Positions 8,475 to 17,155 of a stretch of 64,000 nucleotides of DNA are shown here, piece by piece. The notes beneath the pieces were generated by a model. The model was not told the DNA's origin and ran no database searches. It saw only the letters and a list, made by a program, of their open reading frames with translations. This DNA comes from Rubrivirga sp. SAORIC476 (GTDB taxonomy: Bacteria; Bacteroidota; Rhodothermia; Rhodothermales; Rubricoccaceae). The stretch's first letter is position 1. Every line of letters starts with the position of its first letter. The DNA is taken from positions 62,001 through 126,000 of the forward strand of contig NZ_MVOI01000003.1 of the NCBI RefSeq assembly GCF_002283555.1, in the 5' to 3' direction. A program made the position numbers and the translations under genes.

Positions 8475-9152
8475 CTAGACAAGGCCGCGCTCGAAGGCCG
8501 CCCGGACGGCCTGCGCGCGGCTGTGGACCTGCAGCTTGGCGTAGAGGTTCTTGACGTGCGTCCGGATGGTGTGGGGGCTGACCCCGAGCGCGTCTGCGAT
8601 GCCCGCCTCGGTGTCGTCCTCGACGAGGCGGGAGAGCACGTCGGTCTCGCGGGGTGTCAGGTGGAGCGCCTCGGTGGCCGCGGCGACGCGGCTGGCCTCG
8701 CCCTGCTGGTGGCGGACGTACCCGAGCAGCTTGCGCGCCACCAGCGGCGACGTGGGCGCCCCCCCTTCGGCGATCTCGCCGACGGCGCGGACGACCGCGT
8801 CTGGCCCGGCGTCCTTGAGCAGGTAACCGCTCGCGCCCGCCTGGACGGCCGCGAAGATCTTGTCCTCGTCCTCGTAGACGGTCAGGATCAGGACCTCCAT
8901 CTCGGGCCGCGACTGCTTCAGTTCGGCGGTGGTCGCGATGCCATCGCGGCCAGGCATCTCGATGTCCATCAGCACCACCTCGGGCGCAGGGGCACCGGAG
9001 CGGGCGCGGACGTCGAGGTCGGCCAGGAAGGCGTCGCCGCTCTCCGACACGAGCACCAGCTCGACGGCGTCGAAGAAGGCGAGCTGCTGAACGAGGCGCT
9101 CCCGGAGGCCCGCATGGTCTTCGACGACGGCGACGCGGATGGGACGGGACAT
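8475..9152 (-). CDS. NarL/FixJ-type response regulator
   Basis: 225 residues. The receiver domain (1-125) shows the acidic pair ED at 11-12, the phosphoacceptor Asp63 in VVLMDIEMPG, a Thr in LILTVYED and Lys in YLLKDAG. The C-terminal LuxR helix-turn-helix (about 163-225: LTPRETDVLSRL...IADALGVSPHTIRTHVKNLYAKL) binds DNA. It sits 55 nt downstream of the sensor-kinase gene on the same strand, so the two should form a phosphorelay pair. A box GATCTTTC (minus strand 9181-9174) lies 21 nt before the ATG and suggests the regulator also has its own promoter. Confidence 0.93.
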   Translation of the reverse strand: MSRPIRVAVVEDHAGLRERLVQQLAFFDAVELVLVSESGDAFLADLDVRARSGAPAPEVVLMDIEMPGRDGIATTAELKQSRPEMEVLILTVYEDEDKIFAAVQAGASGYLLKDAGPDAVVRAVGEIAEGGAPTSPLVARKLLGYVRHQQGEASRVAAATEALHLTPRETDVLSRLVEDDTEAGIADALGVSPHTIRTHVKNLYAKLQVHSRAQAVRAAFERGLV

Positions 9153-9173
9153 GGGATCGGGTGGGGTTGAGCC

Positions 9174-9181
9174 GAAAGATC
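9174..9181 (-). promoter_or_regulatory. Putative -7 box of the response regulator gene
   Basis: GATCTTTC on the minus strand, 21 nt from the ATG. It follows the nAnCTTnn pattern seen before many genes here. Confidence 0.4.
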
Positions 9182-9207
9182 GGGCAGAGGCCGTCCCCCG
9201 CCCTCCC

Positions 9208-12057
9208 CTACGCCGGGGGGATCGTGACCGGAACGTCGACGCAGACGCGCGTGCCCGATGCCGTGTCGAGGTCGAAGGTGCCGCCTAGCTGCTCGGCGCG
9301 CGTCCGCATGGAGCCGATGCCGAAGCCCGAGAGGCCGTCGCCCCCGGCAGGAGGCACGAACCGGCCGTCGTCCTCGATGGCGAGCGACACCGACGCGGCG
9401 GTGGGCCGGAGCGTGATGGCGAGCGACCGTGCGCCGGAGTGTTTGAGCGCGTTCGTGACGGCCTCCTGCGCGATCCGGTAGAGCGACAGGGCGACCGCTG
9501 GCGGCAGCACCTGCTCGGGCGTCCCGTCGCACGCCACCTGCACGTCGGCGATGCGGTCCTTGGCGTGGCTCCGCACGTACGCGTCGAGGCGCTGGCAGAA
9601 GGCCCCGGCGGTCAGGGCCTCGTCGTGGAGCGCCCAGATGGTCTCGCGGAGCTGCCGGATGGTCTCACGCGCATCGGTCTCGACGGCCTCCAGCGGGTCG
9701 GCCATCGCCCCGTCCCCGCCGACAGGGTCGGCCTCCCCGCGCGCCCGACGGGCCAGCTTGGCCAGTTCGACGCCCGCGAGCAGCGACGACAGCTGTGCGC
9801 CGACATGGTCGTGGAGGTCCCGGCTGATCCGCTCGCGCTCGGACTGGACGCGGCGCCCGACCTCGAGCCGCTCGACCTCCCGCCGGAGCCGCCGCTGCGA
9901 CAGCTCCCGGACGGTCAGCGCGAACACGCCGAGCCCGAGCAGCACCATCGCCCAGACCACCGCCGGACGCTCCCACCACCGCGGGGCGACCTGGAGCGTC
10001 ATCCGCGCGACCGCCTCGGACAGGGCGCCGTCCGGCCCGACGGCCCGCGCCTCGATCACGTGCTCACCCGCGCCGAGGTCGGAGAACACGACCCGCTGCT
10101 CCGGGCCCGTCGGCTGCCACGGCCCGGTCCCGACGCGGTACTCGACCCCTGCCCCGGCGCCGTAGAACAGGGACGCGAACTCGATCTCGACGCGGTGCCG
10201 CCCGGGCGGGATGGTCGCGGCGCGGCCGTCGAGCACAGAGCCCATGAGGACCTGCTCGTCGTCGTCGACGCGGAGACTGAGCACGGCGACCTGGGGGGCC
10301 GTGATCACGTTGGGGATCTTGCGGAAGTCGAGCGACAGGATGCCTGCCGTGGTCGCGAGCACCACCCGGTCGGTCGCGGGCACGTAGGCGACGGCGTTGA
10401 TGGACGCCCGCGTCGCAGCCCCGAACAGCACCGGCCCGAGGGCCCGGACGCGGTCGCCCTCGACCTGGTACAGCCCGCGCTCGCCGACCGCGAACATGAC
10501 GCCCGATCGCTCGAACACGGCCAGGATGCGCTGCCGCCCCAGCTCGCGCGCACCCACCGCCGTGGCGCGCTCGCCGTCCCACCGCCCGAGCCCGCGATCG
10601 GTCCCGAACCAGACGGTCCCGTCCGCCTGCTCGCCGACCGCGTAGATGGCCGACGACGGCAGGCCGTCGGTCCGGGTGACCCGGGTGATGCGGTCCCCCT
10701 GCACGAGCGCGGCCCCGTTGGAACGAGTCAGGGCCCAGACGCCGTGGGAGGTCCGCGTGAGTCCCTCGACCATGTCGGTGCCGAGGCCGTCGGCCGCTCG
10801 CAGTGTGTCGAGCACGGCCCCGTCGCGGTAGCGCACGATGCCGGAGCCGTAGCCCGAGACCCAGACGGTATCCGTCGCCGCCTCCATGCCCGAGATCCAG
10901 TTCGGGTCCATGAACCGAGGGACCGGCAGCGCAGGCGAGAGCGGATCCTCCAGCCACATGCCGCTGGGCCCGCTCGTGAGGTAGAGGCCCTCCTGAGCGA
11001 CCACGACCTCCCGGAGGCCCGGCCGGACCATCCGACTGCGGGGCTTCATGGTCTCCGAGTCGATCTGCACCACCGCGGCGCCTGAGGTCGCCCAGACCGT
11101 CGGCCCGTCGACGGCCAGCCGGAGCGCAGGCGTCCGGGTGACGATGCCCAGGTGGCGGCCCGCGAGCCGCAGCACGCCCTGCCCAAACGTGCCGACCCAG
11201 ACGCCTCCCTCCCGATCGACGACGAGGTCCTGGGCGCGCTGCGTGCTGAGGAGCACCGGCGGGACGTCCGGGGCGTCGGCGCTCCAGATGCCGCCCTCAT
11301 CGGCGATCACGTAGAGCTCGCCCCGCGCACCGAGCGTCATCCGGCGCGCGTCGGCGATGGGGTAGGCCGCCTCGGGGACGAAGCGGCCCTCATCGAGGCG
11401 GCCCAGCGCGACCTCCTCCCGACCCGCCAGCAGGATGCGCCCATCCCCGGCGCCCGAGATCCAGCGCCCCCCCGTCGCGGTTTGCTCGGTCGCGACCGCG
11501 ACGGGCGTGCGGCCACGAGGAGAGAAGCGCGCGAGGTCCCAGGGGCCGTCGTCGGTCTCGCCGAGGCGCCGCGAGACGACGATCGAGCCGTCGTCCAGGG
11601 CGACGACGCCCGACCACCCGTTCGCCGCCCCGGCATCCAGAACGCGCCACCCCCCCTCCTCCTGGACCCCGACCTGCGTCCCGGTCTGGATGAGCATCCG
11701 GCCGTCGGCCCCCGGCTCCACGGCCACGATGGGCTCGTCTCCGAAGGGGGTCGCCACCTCCACGAAGCGCTCGCCCTCCTTCCGGGCCAGCCCCGAGAAC
11801 GTCCCCACCCAGAGCACGCCCGCCCGGTCCTCGCCGACGGCATACACGAACGGGTCCGGCAGACCGTCGTCGGCGGTGAACGTGACCACGTGGCGCCCGT
11901 CGTAGCGCGCCAGCCCGGCATCCGTACCGAACCAGAGGAAGCCGAACCGGTCCTGGTAGACGGCCTGGACATAGTCCGACGGCAGCCCGTCGGCACGGGT
12001 GAGCGTGTCGAACACCGGCTGCGCGTCCGCACGCGCGAGCGCGGACACGAGGCACAC
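9208..12057 (-). CDS. Propeller-type (ligand_gly/Y_Y_Y) sensor histidine kinase
   Basis: 949 residues from a GTG. It begins in a signal-peptide-like segment, then has about 560 residues of two-component propeller repeats (for example DRFGFLWFGTDAGLARYDG, AGVLWVGTFSGLARKEG, GTVWFGTDRGLGRWDG). A Y_Y_Y immunoglobulin-like domain follows (about 600-660), one membrane helix (about 690-712), and a HisKA_3 dimerisation domain with phosphoacceptor His749 in ERISRDLHDHVG. The C-terminal HATPase_c domain includes NALKHSGA and GFGIGSMRTRAEQLGG. Such kinases sense periplasmic, often carbohydrate-related ligands and phosphorylate NarL-type regulators; the partner lies just downstream. The GTG leaves the signal peptide without its basic n-region, so the true start may be upstream (see findings). 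Confidence 0.9.
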   Translation of the reverse strand: MCLVSALARADAQPVFDTLTRADGLPSDYVQAVYQDRFGFLWFGTDAGLARYDGRHVVTFTADDGLPDPFVYAVGEDRAGVLWVGTFSGLARKEGERFVEVATPFGDEPIVAVEPGADGRMLIQTGTQVGVQEEGGWRVLDAGAANGWSGVVALDDGSIVVSRRLGETDDGPWDLARFSPRGRTPVAVATEQTATGGRWISGAGDGRILLAGREEVALGRLDEGRFVPEAAYPIADARRMTLGARGELYVIADEGGIWSADAPDVPPVLLSTQRAQDLVVDREGGVWVGTFGQGVLRLAGRHLGIVTRTPALRLAVDGPTVWATSGAAVVQIDSETMKPRSRMVRPGLREVVVAQEGLYLTSGPSGMWLEDPLSPALPVPRFMDPNWISGMEAATDTVWVSGYGSGIVRYRDGAVLDTLRAADGLGTDMVEGLTRTSHGVWALTRSNGAALVQGDRITRVTRTDGLPSSAIYAVGEQADGTVWFGTDRGLGRWDGERATAVGARELGRQRILAVFERSGVMFAVGERGLYQVEGDRVRALGPVLFGAATRASINAVAYVPATDRVVLATTAGILSLDFRKIPNVITAPQVAVLSLRVDDDEQVLMGSVLDGRAATIPPGRHRVEIEFASLFYGAGAGVEYRVGTGPWQPTGPEQRVVFSDLGAGEHVIEARAVGPDGALSEAVARMTLQVAPRWWERPAVVWAMVLLGLGVFALTVRELSQRRLRREVERLEVGRRVQSERERISRDLHDHVGAQLSSLLAGVELAKLARRARGEADPVGGDGAMADPLEAVETDARETIRQLRETIWALHDEALTAGAFCQRLDAYVRSHAKDRIADVQVACDGTPEQVLPPAVALSLYRIAQEAVTNALKHSGARSLAITLRPTAASVSLAIEDDGRFVPPAGGDGLSGFGIGSMRTRAEQLGGTFDLDTASGTRVCVDVPVTIPPA

Positions 12058-12106
12058 GGCGAGGAGAGCGCGTCGGAGGATGGGTGTGAGCCGGTCTGGA
12101 CCGGTC

Positions 12107-12114
12107 CAAATCTA
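12107..12114 (-). promoter_or_regulatory. Perfect TAnnTTTG promoter box before the sensor kinase
   Basis: The minus strand reads TAGATTTG, an exact match to the Bacteroidota -7 consensus. It lies 49 nt before the GTG but 25 nt before an in-frame ATC codon at 12081 that would begin a complete signal peptide. Confidence 0.6.
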
Positions 12115-12257
12115 GGGGAAACACGGGCCGGTTGCGGCCTCATGTGCCGTTTGGGGCGCGACCCGCCCGGTCCCCTCTCCCGGCTCTCCCCCTCGAAGAA
12201 TGAAGGAAGCAGGCCTCCGCGCCGCACCCCGCCTGAGGCGTGCCGTTGCATGGGTCT

Positions 12258-12908
12258 ATGACCACGATCATCGACTACGGCATCGGCAACCTGCGCTCGC
12301 TCGCGAAGGCGTTCGCGGCAGCGGGCGTGGCCGTCGAACGCACCGCCGATCCCGAGCGCATCGCCGAGGCCGAGCGCCTCGTCCTCCCCGGCGTCGGTGC
12401 CTTCGGGGCCTGCGCCGACGCGCTGGCCTCCCATGGGCTGACCGACCTCGTCCGCCAGCGTGCCGAGGCGGGAGTGCCGCTGCTGGGCGTCTGCGTGGGG
12501 ATGCAGTTGTTGTTCGAGGCCTCCGAGGAGCGCCCCGGCGCCGACGGCCGCGCCCACGACGGCCTCGGGCTGCTGCCCGGCCGGATCGTCCGCTTCGCCC
12601 CCGGCCTCGCGGCCGACGGGCAGCGGCTGAAGGTGCCCCACATGGGCTGGAACCAGCTCCGCACCGTCCACCCCCACCCCATCCTGGAGGGCGCCGACGG
12701 CGACTGGGTCTACTTCGTTCACTCCTACCACGCCGCCCCGTCCGCCGACGGAGACCGGCTCGCGACGGTCGACTATGGCGGTGACGTGCCCGCGGTGACC
12801 GGGCGCGACAACGTGGTCGGCGTCCAGTTCCACCCCGAGAAAAGTGCTCGGGCGGGGCTGGCGATGCTCCGTAGGTTCGCAGACTGGACCCCCGCGAGTG
12901 ATGGGTAG
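12258..12908 (+). CDS. hisH: Imidazole glycerol phosphate synthase, glutaminase subunit
   Basis: 216 residues. It releases ammonia from glutamine for HisF. The class I amidotransferase nucleophile is Cys79 in LLGVCVGMQLLFE; the oxyanion strand is LVLPGVGAFGAC, and the His-Glu pair is in VQFHPEKS near 195. YGIGNLRSL at the N-terminus and MGWNQL near 130 are HisH-specific. The ATG at 12258 gives MTTIIDYG, the family start. hisA and hisF follow on the same strand after 87 and 55 nt. Confidence 0.97.
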   Translation: MTTIIDYGIGNLRSLAKAFAAAGVAVERTADPERIAEAERLVLPGVGAFGACADALASHGLTDLVRQRAEAGVPLLGVCVGMQLLFEASEERPGADGRAHDGLGLLPGRIVRFAPGLAADGQRLKVPHMGWNQLRTVHPHPILEGADGDWVYFVHSYHAAPSADGDRLATVDYGGDVPAVTGRDNVVGVQFHPEKSARAGLAMLRRFADWTPASDG

Positions 12909-12995
12909 CGGGCTCCGGGTGTAGGGCCTGATCGTTGTCGAGGGCCGGACACTCTCCCCGCTCGTTACTCTCCATCTCTCACTCTTGCTCGCCCC

Positions 12996-13787
12996 ATGCT
13001 CGTCATCCCCGCCATCGACCTCCGCGACGGCCGCTGCGTCCGCCTTCGGCAGGGGCGCTACGAGGACGAAACGGTCTACTTCGACGACCCCGTCCGCATG
13101 GCGAAGCTGTGGCGGGTGATGAACGCCAAGGTGATCCACCTCGTGGACCTCGACGCGGCGCGGACGACGGCCGACGAGATCTCCCACAACCGGGACGTGA
13201 TCGCGCGCATCGCGGCGGCGCTGGACGTCCCCGTCCAGGTCGGCGGCGGCATCCGGACCCTCGACCACATCCAGGCGATGCTCGACCTGGGCGTCTACCG
13301 CGTCGTGCTGGGCACCGCGGCCGTCCGCAACCCGGACCTCGTGAGCGAGGCCGTTGGGCGGTTCGGGGCGAGCCGCATCGTGGTGGGCATCGACGCGAGC
13401 AAGGGCGAGGTGATGACGGAGGGCTGGGAGGCGGGCTCCGGCGTCGACGCGGTCGACCTCGCGCTCGACATGGAGGCGCGGGGCGTGCGTCGGTTCGTCT
13501 ACACCGACATCGCGCGGGACGGGACGCTGGAGGGCCCCAACATCGAGGCCTACCGCGAAATGGGCGGACGGCTCACGCGCGCCCACCTGACCGCCTCGGG
13601 CGGCGTCGGCGACTACACCGACCTGCTGGCCCTCCAGGCCGCCGAGCCCTTCCGGGTCGACTCGGTGATCGTGGGGCGGGCGCTCTACGAGAATCGCTTC
13701 CCCTGCCAGCAGTTCTGGTGCTGGCACAAGAAGGACGAAGTGGACCTGGACCGGTTTTCCACGGCTCGCCTCGCGCTTCGAGGCTAG
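12996..13787 (+). CDS. hisA: ProFAR isomerase HisA
   Basis: 263 residues, a TIM barrel that isomerises ProFAR to PRFAR. Catalytic Asp8 lies in IPAIDLRDGRCVRL and the second acid in VVGIDASKGEV near 130. Phosphate-binding glycines are in VQVGGGIRT and LTASGGVGD. The C-terminus runs past the usual end (HKKDEVDLDRFSTARLALRG), a modest tail rich in charged residues. Between hisH and hisF, it completes the HisHAF block; the remaining his genes are elsewhere. Confidence 0.96.
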   Translation: MLVIPAIDLRDGRCVRLRQGRYEDETVYFDDPVRMAKLWRVMNAKVIHLVDLDAARTTADEISHNRDVIARIAAALDVPVQVGGGIRTLDHIQAMLDLGVYRVVLGTAAVRNPDLVSEAVGRFGASRIVVGIDASKGEVMTEGWEAGSGVDAVDLALDMEARGVRRFVYTDIARDGTLEGPNIEAYREMGGRLTRAHLTASGGVGDYTDLLALQAAEPFRVDSVIVGRALYENRFPCQQFWCWHKKDEVDLDRFSTARLALRG

Positions 13788-13842
13788 GTACGGGGCCCAG
13801 GGTATGTGATACCCGCCCGTACCGTGTACCACCTACCCTGTC

Positions 13843-14616
13843 ATGCTCGCCAAGCGCATCGTTCCCTGCCTCGACATCCACGACGGGCGCGTGGTGAAGG
13901 GCGTCCAGTTCGTCGACCTCGTGGACGCGGGGGACCCGGTCGAGCAGGCGCGCTTCTACGACGCCTCCGGCGCCGACGAGGTCGTCTTCCTGGACATCTC
14001 GGCCACGCACGAGGGCCGGGCGACGCTGGTGGACATCATCCGGCGGGCGGCGGACGAGGTGTTCATCCCGCTGACCGTCGGCGGAGGCGTGCGGGCGGTG
14101 GAGGACGTGCGGCGACTGCTGGAGGCCGGCGCCGACAAGGTGGCCATCAACTCGGCCGCGCTGGCCGACCCGGACCTCCTGACGCGCGCCGCGGATGCCT
14201 TCGGGGCGCAGTGCGTCGTGCTCGCCATCGACGCCAAGCAGACCGGCGCCACGCCGAGCGGCTGGGAGGTGTTTACCCACGGCGGCCGCAAGCCGACCGG
14301 CCGCGACGCCGTCGCCTGGGCCGCCGAGGGCGTCCGGCTGGGAGCGGGCGAGTTGCTGGTGACGAGCATGGACCGCGACGGGACGAAGGCGGGCTACGAC
14401 CTCGACTTGCTCCGCGCGCTCGACGAGGCCGTCGACGTGCCCGTGATCGCCTCGGGCGGGGCGGGGACGCTGGACCACCTCGCCGAGGGCCTCACCGAGG
14501 GACGCGCCGACGCCGTCCTGGCCGCCTCCATGTTCCACTTCCGCGAGACGACCGTCGCCGAGGCCAAGGCCCACCTCGCGGCGGCAGGCGTCCCCATCCG
14601 ACCCGTCGACGCATGA
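13843..14616 (+). CDS. hisF: Imidazole glycerol phosphate synthase, cyclase subunit
   Basis: 257 residues. It combines PRFAR with HisH-derived ammonia to give IGP and AICAR. Catalytic Asp11 is in [14 protein letters not shown] and the second Asp near 130 in [22 protein letters not shown] and [13 protein letters not shown] are the phosphate sites. Its stop overlaps the next ATG (ATGA), tying the small membrane protein to the his transcript. Confidence 0.97.
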   Translation: MLAKRIVPCLDIHDGRVVKGVQFVDLVDAGDPVEQARFYDASGADEVVFLDISATHEGRATLVDIIRRAADEVFIPLTVGGGVRAVEDVRRLLEAGADKVAINSAALADPDLLTRAADAFGAQCVVLAIDAKQTGATPSGWEVFTHGGRKPTGRDAVAWAAEGVRLGAGELLVTSMDRDGTKAGYDLDLLRALDEAVDVPVIASGGAGTLDHLAEGLTEGRADAVLAASMFHFRETTVAEAKAHLAAAGVPIRPVDA

Positions 14617-14933
14617 GCAGCGCCCCTCTCGGTCTTCGCCTCGTCCGCCTCGCCATCGGCGCCGTCGTGGCGTTCCTCGTGGCGGCGGGCGGCTATCTGA
14701 CGTGGGCGGCGCTGGCGAACCCGGACGTGCGGCTGAAGCAGCCCCGGTGGTTCGAGGGCGCCTTCGACCACTCCTACTGGATCCCGGTGCTGGTGGTGAC
14801 GCTGGGCGGTGCGGTGCTGGTGGGGCTGGTGCTGTGGACGGCGTACCGGCGGCTGAAGGCGGGCGAGGACCTGTACGCGGGACGGAGCGGGCGCGGCGTC
14901 CGGCGGCGGGGAGAGTCGCACCTGGGCGAGTAG
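14613..14933 (+). CDS. Small two-helix membrane protein, unknown family
   Basis: 106 residues that I do not recognise. Two hydrophobic helices are clear: about 12-34 ([22 protein letters not shown]) and about 54-76 ([22 protein letters not shown]). A soluble loop between them contains [10 protein letters not shown], and a basic tail ([13 protein letters not shown]) follows. The ATG overlaps the hisF stop, so it is probably translated from the his mRNA; the link may be positional only. Confidence 0.65.
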   Translation: MSSAPLGLRLVRLAIGAVVAFLVAAGGYLTWAALANPDVRLKQPRWFEGAFDHSYWIPVLVVTLGGAVLVGLVLWTAYRRLKAGEDLYAGRSGRGVRRRGESHLGE

Positions 14934-14950
14934 AGGGCCGCGACGGGGTC

Positions 14951-14958
14951 TAGATTGG
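14951..14958 (+). promoter_or_regulatory. -7-like box (TAGATTGG) only 5 nt before an ATG
   Basis: Closely resembles TAnnTTTG. At 5 nt from the ATG at 14964, transcription would begin at or next to the start codon, giving a leaderless mRNA. Confidence 0.45.
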
Positions 14959-14963
14959 GCACC

Positions 14964-15410
14964 ATGCGCCTCCTCCCTCTCCTCCTCGTCTTCGTCGCCG
15001 TCTCTGCCCAGGCACAGACGACGTTCGATCCGCAGGCGGCCATGAACCGGCTGGGGGCGCCGTGGGCGGAGGCGAAGACGGTCATTCCCGCGCCCGACTC
15101 GGGCCGGGTGGTCGGGAAGACCGGGGATCTGCTCTTCCTCTCGCCGGACACCGAGGTGACGCGGATCCTGCTGTCGGTGCGCGGAGGGCGGCTGATGCGG
15201 TTCACGGCGACGGCGTCGGAGAGCGGACGCCAGGACCTGGAGGACCTGGACGCGGAGTTCCGGCGCGAGGTCGGTCCGCCCGGGGCGGACGGGTTCTACT
15301 CGTGGGAGCAGATCCAAGGGGTGGGGGCGCCGACGCCGTTTCCGCTGGCGATCTCGATCGACGTGGAGGCGGGGGTGATGGTGCTCCAGGCGGTGCTGGA
15401 GGCCGACTGA
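14964..15410 (+). CDS. Secreted protein of unknown function
   Basis: 148 residues with a clear signal peptide (MRLLPLLLVFVAVSAQAQ). The mature part has alternating strands and helices (TRILLSVRGGRLMRF, ISIDVEAGVMVLQAVLE) and no Cys. I do not recognise a family. The ATG at 14964 is chosen because it opens the signal peptide; a TTG three codons upstream is unlikely. It converges on the next gene with 13 nt between stops. Confidence 0.65.
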   Translation: MRLLPLLLVFVAVSAQAQTTFDPQAAMNRLGAPWAEAKTVIPAPDSGRVVGKTGDLLFLSPDTEVTRILLSVRGGRLMRFTATASESGRQDLEDLDAEFRREVGPPGADGFYSWEQIQGVGAPTPFPLAISIDVEAGVMVLQAVLEAD

Positions 15411-15423
15411 GGCGCGCGGCGAG

Positions 15424-16080
15424 TCAGGAGCGTTCGAGGAGGCCGAGCTTCTCGCGGAGTTGGGGCTTGTCGGCGAGGGCGAGCTTGGCGACGGCGGCGA
15501 GTTCAGCGGCGTGGGCGCGGAGATCGGCTTCGGCCGTGGTGGCGGAGACAGTGGCTCGCTGGGCTTCGCCAGTCTCGGCGGCCTGGGTGACGTCGGCGGT
15601 CTGGGCGGCGGTGACAAGGGCGAGGGCGTCAGTGACGCCGGTGCGATCGAGGCCGCGGATGAGGTCGAGGAGGTCTGTGCGGGTTTCGAGGGTCTGGTAG
15701 AAGATGCGGGCGTGGTCGAGGCGGTCGGCGCGGGCGCTGGGGAGGGTGCCGGCGAGGCGGAGGGCGGCGTGGCCGTCGGTGCCGGGCCGGTGGGCGATGC
15801 GGGCGGCCTGTCGGTGGCGGGAGTAGCGGACGTGGGCCTCGGCGGCGGCGGTCTGGGCGGCGTCGGTGGCGGCGTACTGATCGGCGTACTCGGCGGCCTG
15901 GGTGGCGGTGGCGGTTTCGAAAGCGGCGACGAGGGCGAGGCCGGCGTCGTAGTCGTCGGGGGCGGTGTAGCCCCAGGCGGTGAGGTCGGCAGCGATTTCG
16001 GCATCGTCGCGGGCGTTGAGGTAGAGGGTGCGGGCGGCGAAGGCGAGGTCGGGGCGAGAGATCGTGGAGAAGGCGGGCAT
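15424..16080 (-). CDS. Helical protein with an internal duplication
   Basis: 218 residues, almost entirely helical and Ala-rich, without signal peptide. It contains two diverged copies of one module. Copy 1 (about 12-95) reads LYLNARDDAEIAADL, then long Ala/Thr/Gln helices, ending HRQAARIAH. Copy 2 (about 120-215) reads FYQTLETRTDLLDLIRGL, similar helices, ending AAVAKLALADKPQLREKLGLL. I recall uncharacterised Bacteroidota proteins with this two-module layout, but no function is known to me. The ATG at 16080 is the first Met after a His/Thr-rich stretch that looks untranslated. Its upstream DNA carries the 21-bp array. Confidence 0.65.
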   Translation of the reverse strand: MPAFSTISRPDLAFAARTLYLNARDDAEIAADLTAWGYTAPDDYDAGLALVAAFETATATQAAEYADQYAATDAAQTAAAEAHVRYSRHRQAARIAHRPGTDGHAALRLAGTLPSARADRLDHARIFYQTLETRTDLLDLIRGLDRTGVTDALALVTAAQTADVTQAAETGEAQRATVSATTAEADLRAHAAELAAVAKLALADKPQLREKLGLLERS

Positions 16081-16194
16081 GGGTCCGTGGGAATGTGTGT
16101 GTGTATGGGATGGCGTGTTGGTGTGGCCGAGGGATAGCGTAGGGCGCGGGGAGTTCTCGCGCAAGGGGGCCGAGGGATTATGAAGGATCTGGCA

Positions 16195-16425
16195 GCCTCG
16201 TCTGAGTGCTCGGGAGGGTTGTCTGAGTGCTCGGGAGGGTCGTCTGAGTGCCTGTCTGCCTCGTCTGAGGGCTTGTGCGGGGCGTCTGAATGCCTGGGAG
16301 CCTCGCCTGAGTGCTCGGGGGCCTCTGCAGAGTGCCTGTTGGCTTCGTCTGAATGCTCGGGAGTCTCGTCTGCGTGGTCGCTGGTCTCGTCTGCGTGCTT
16401 GTCAGGGTCGGTTGAGGAGCCGGGG
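16195..16425. repeat. Degenerate 21-bp-period tandem array, 11 units
   Basis: Units related to TCTGAGTGCTCGGGAGGCTCG begin at 16201 and recur at exactly 21-base steps through 16411. Copies differ from each other at many positions, yet no insertion or deletion disturbs the phase. It occupies most of a 474-bp interval between two minus-strand genes; the rest of that interval (16081-16194 and 16426-16554) shows nothing else that I can name. Confidence 0.85.
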
Positions 16426-16554
16426 GGCGGGTGGGGCGACCTCGGGGCCGAGGTGGGGAGTGCGGATGTCTCCCTCTCGGCCCCCCTGGTGGGGGAGGCA
16501 TATGGCATCGTGTCGAGGGGTCGGAGGCAGCGCCGAGGTCGAGGGGGACACGAC

Positions 16555-17052
16555 TCACTTTGTCCGCGCGGGCGGGGGTTGGAGTCCGTCGAGATGACTG
16601 GCTGCGAGCACCCCCATCAGCCAGTCCTGGCAGGCGGCCGTGCTGCCCGGCGCCTCGCTCTCGCGCGGCCCCGCCACGTTGAGCGTGCCCCCCGGCGGCA
16701 CCGTCCGTGCGATCCAGGCGACGGCGGCGTCCACCGTGTCGGGCACCGGGGCCAGCACGAGCACCGGTCGGCCCGCCTCGGTCGCCCGTCGGACCGTGAG
16801 CGCCGTCCCCCCCGTCAGCGGCCCTCGCGCCAGCACGAGCGTCGCGTCGGCCCCCCGCACGTTGCGCCCCGTGCGGACCGCCGGATCGGCGGATGCGGTC
16901 TCCAGAAGCGGATAGTCGGCTGGAATCGGGCCGTCTTCGGCCCAGCGCCCGGCCGGGCACCAGCCCCCCACGGGCAGGCCGAGACGGAGGGCCACGTCGA
17001 GCGCAGCGCGGTCGGCGCCGGTCTGTCCGCCGGAGACGATGCGAAGGGGCAC
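16555..17052 (-). CDS. Putative molybdenum carrier (SLOG/YpsA-like fold)
   Basis: 165 residues from a GTG. The N-terminus RIVSGGQTGADRAALDVAL, then GGWCPAGRWAEDGPIP and YPLLET, then RTGRNVRGADATLVLARG near 62-80, are the conserved blocks of the molybdenum-carrier family, named from a cyanobacterial molybdenum-cofactor carrier protein and structurally related to Rossmann-like SLOG nucleotide sensors. Metal or cofactor binding here is inferred from family only. The Gly-rich GGTALTVRRATEAGRPVLVL is the second nucleotide-binding segment. It stands alone, divergent from lolA. Confidence 0.75.
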   Translation of the reverse strand: MPLRIVSGGQTGADRAALDVALRLGLPVGGWCPAGRWAEDGPIPADYPLLETASADPAVRTGRNVRGADATLVLARGPLTGGTALTVRRATEAGRPVLVLAPVPDTVDAAVAWIARTVPPGGTLNVAGPRESEAPGSTAACQDWLMGVLAASHLDGLQPPPARTK

Positions 17053-17155
17053 GGGTGTGGCGATTGTGTGGCGAGACCGTCACGGTCCCGGATGCGGCAC
17101 GAGGGTTGAACGTTTCGGCCTCGTCCCCCGTTCATCCACCACGTCCCCCCCTCCC

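Noticed and set aside
16195-16425. A protein made of heptads (minus strand HSDEAPE-like) encoded by the 21-bp array
   Set aside because: The frame continues antiparallel into neighbouring genes and has no credible start or domain, so I call it a repeat rather than a gene.
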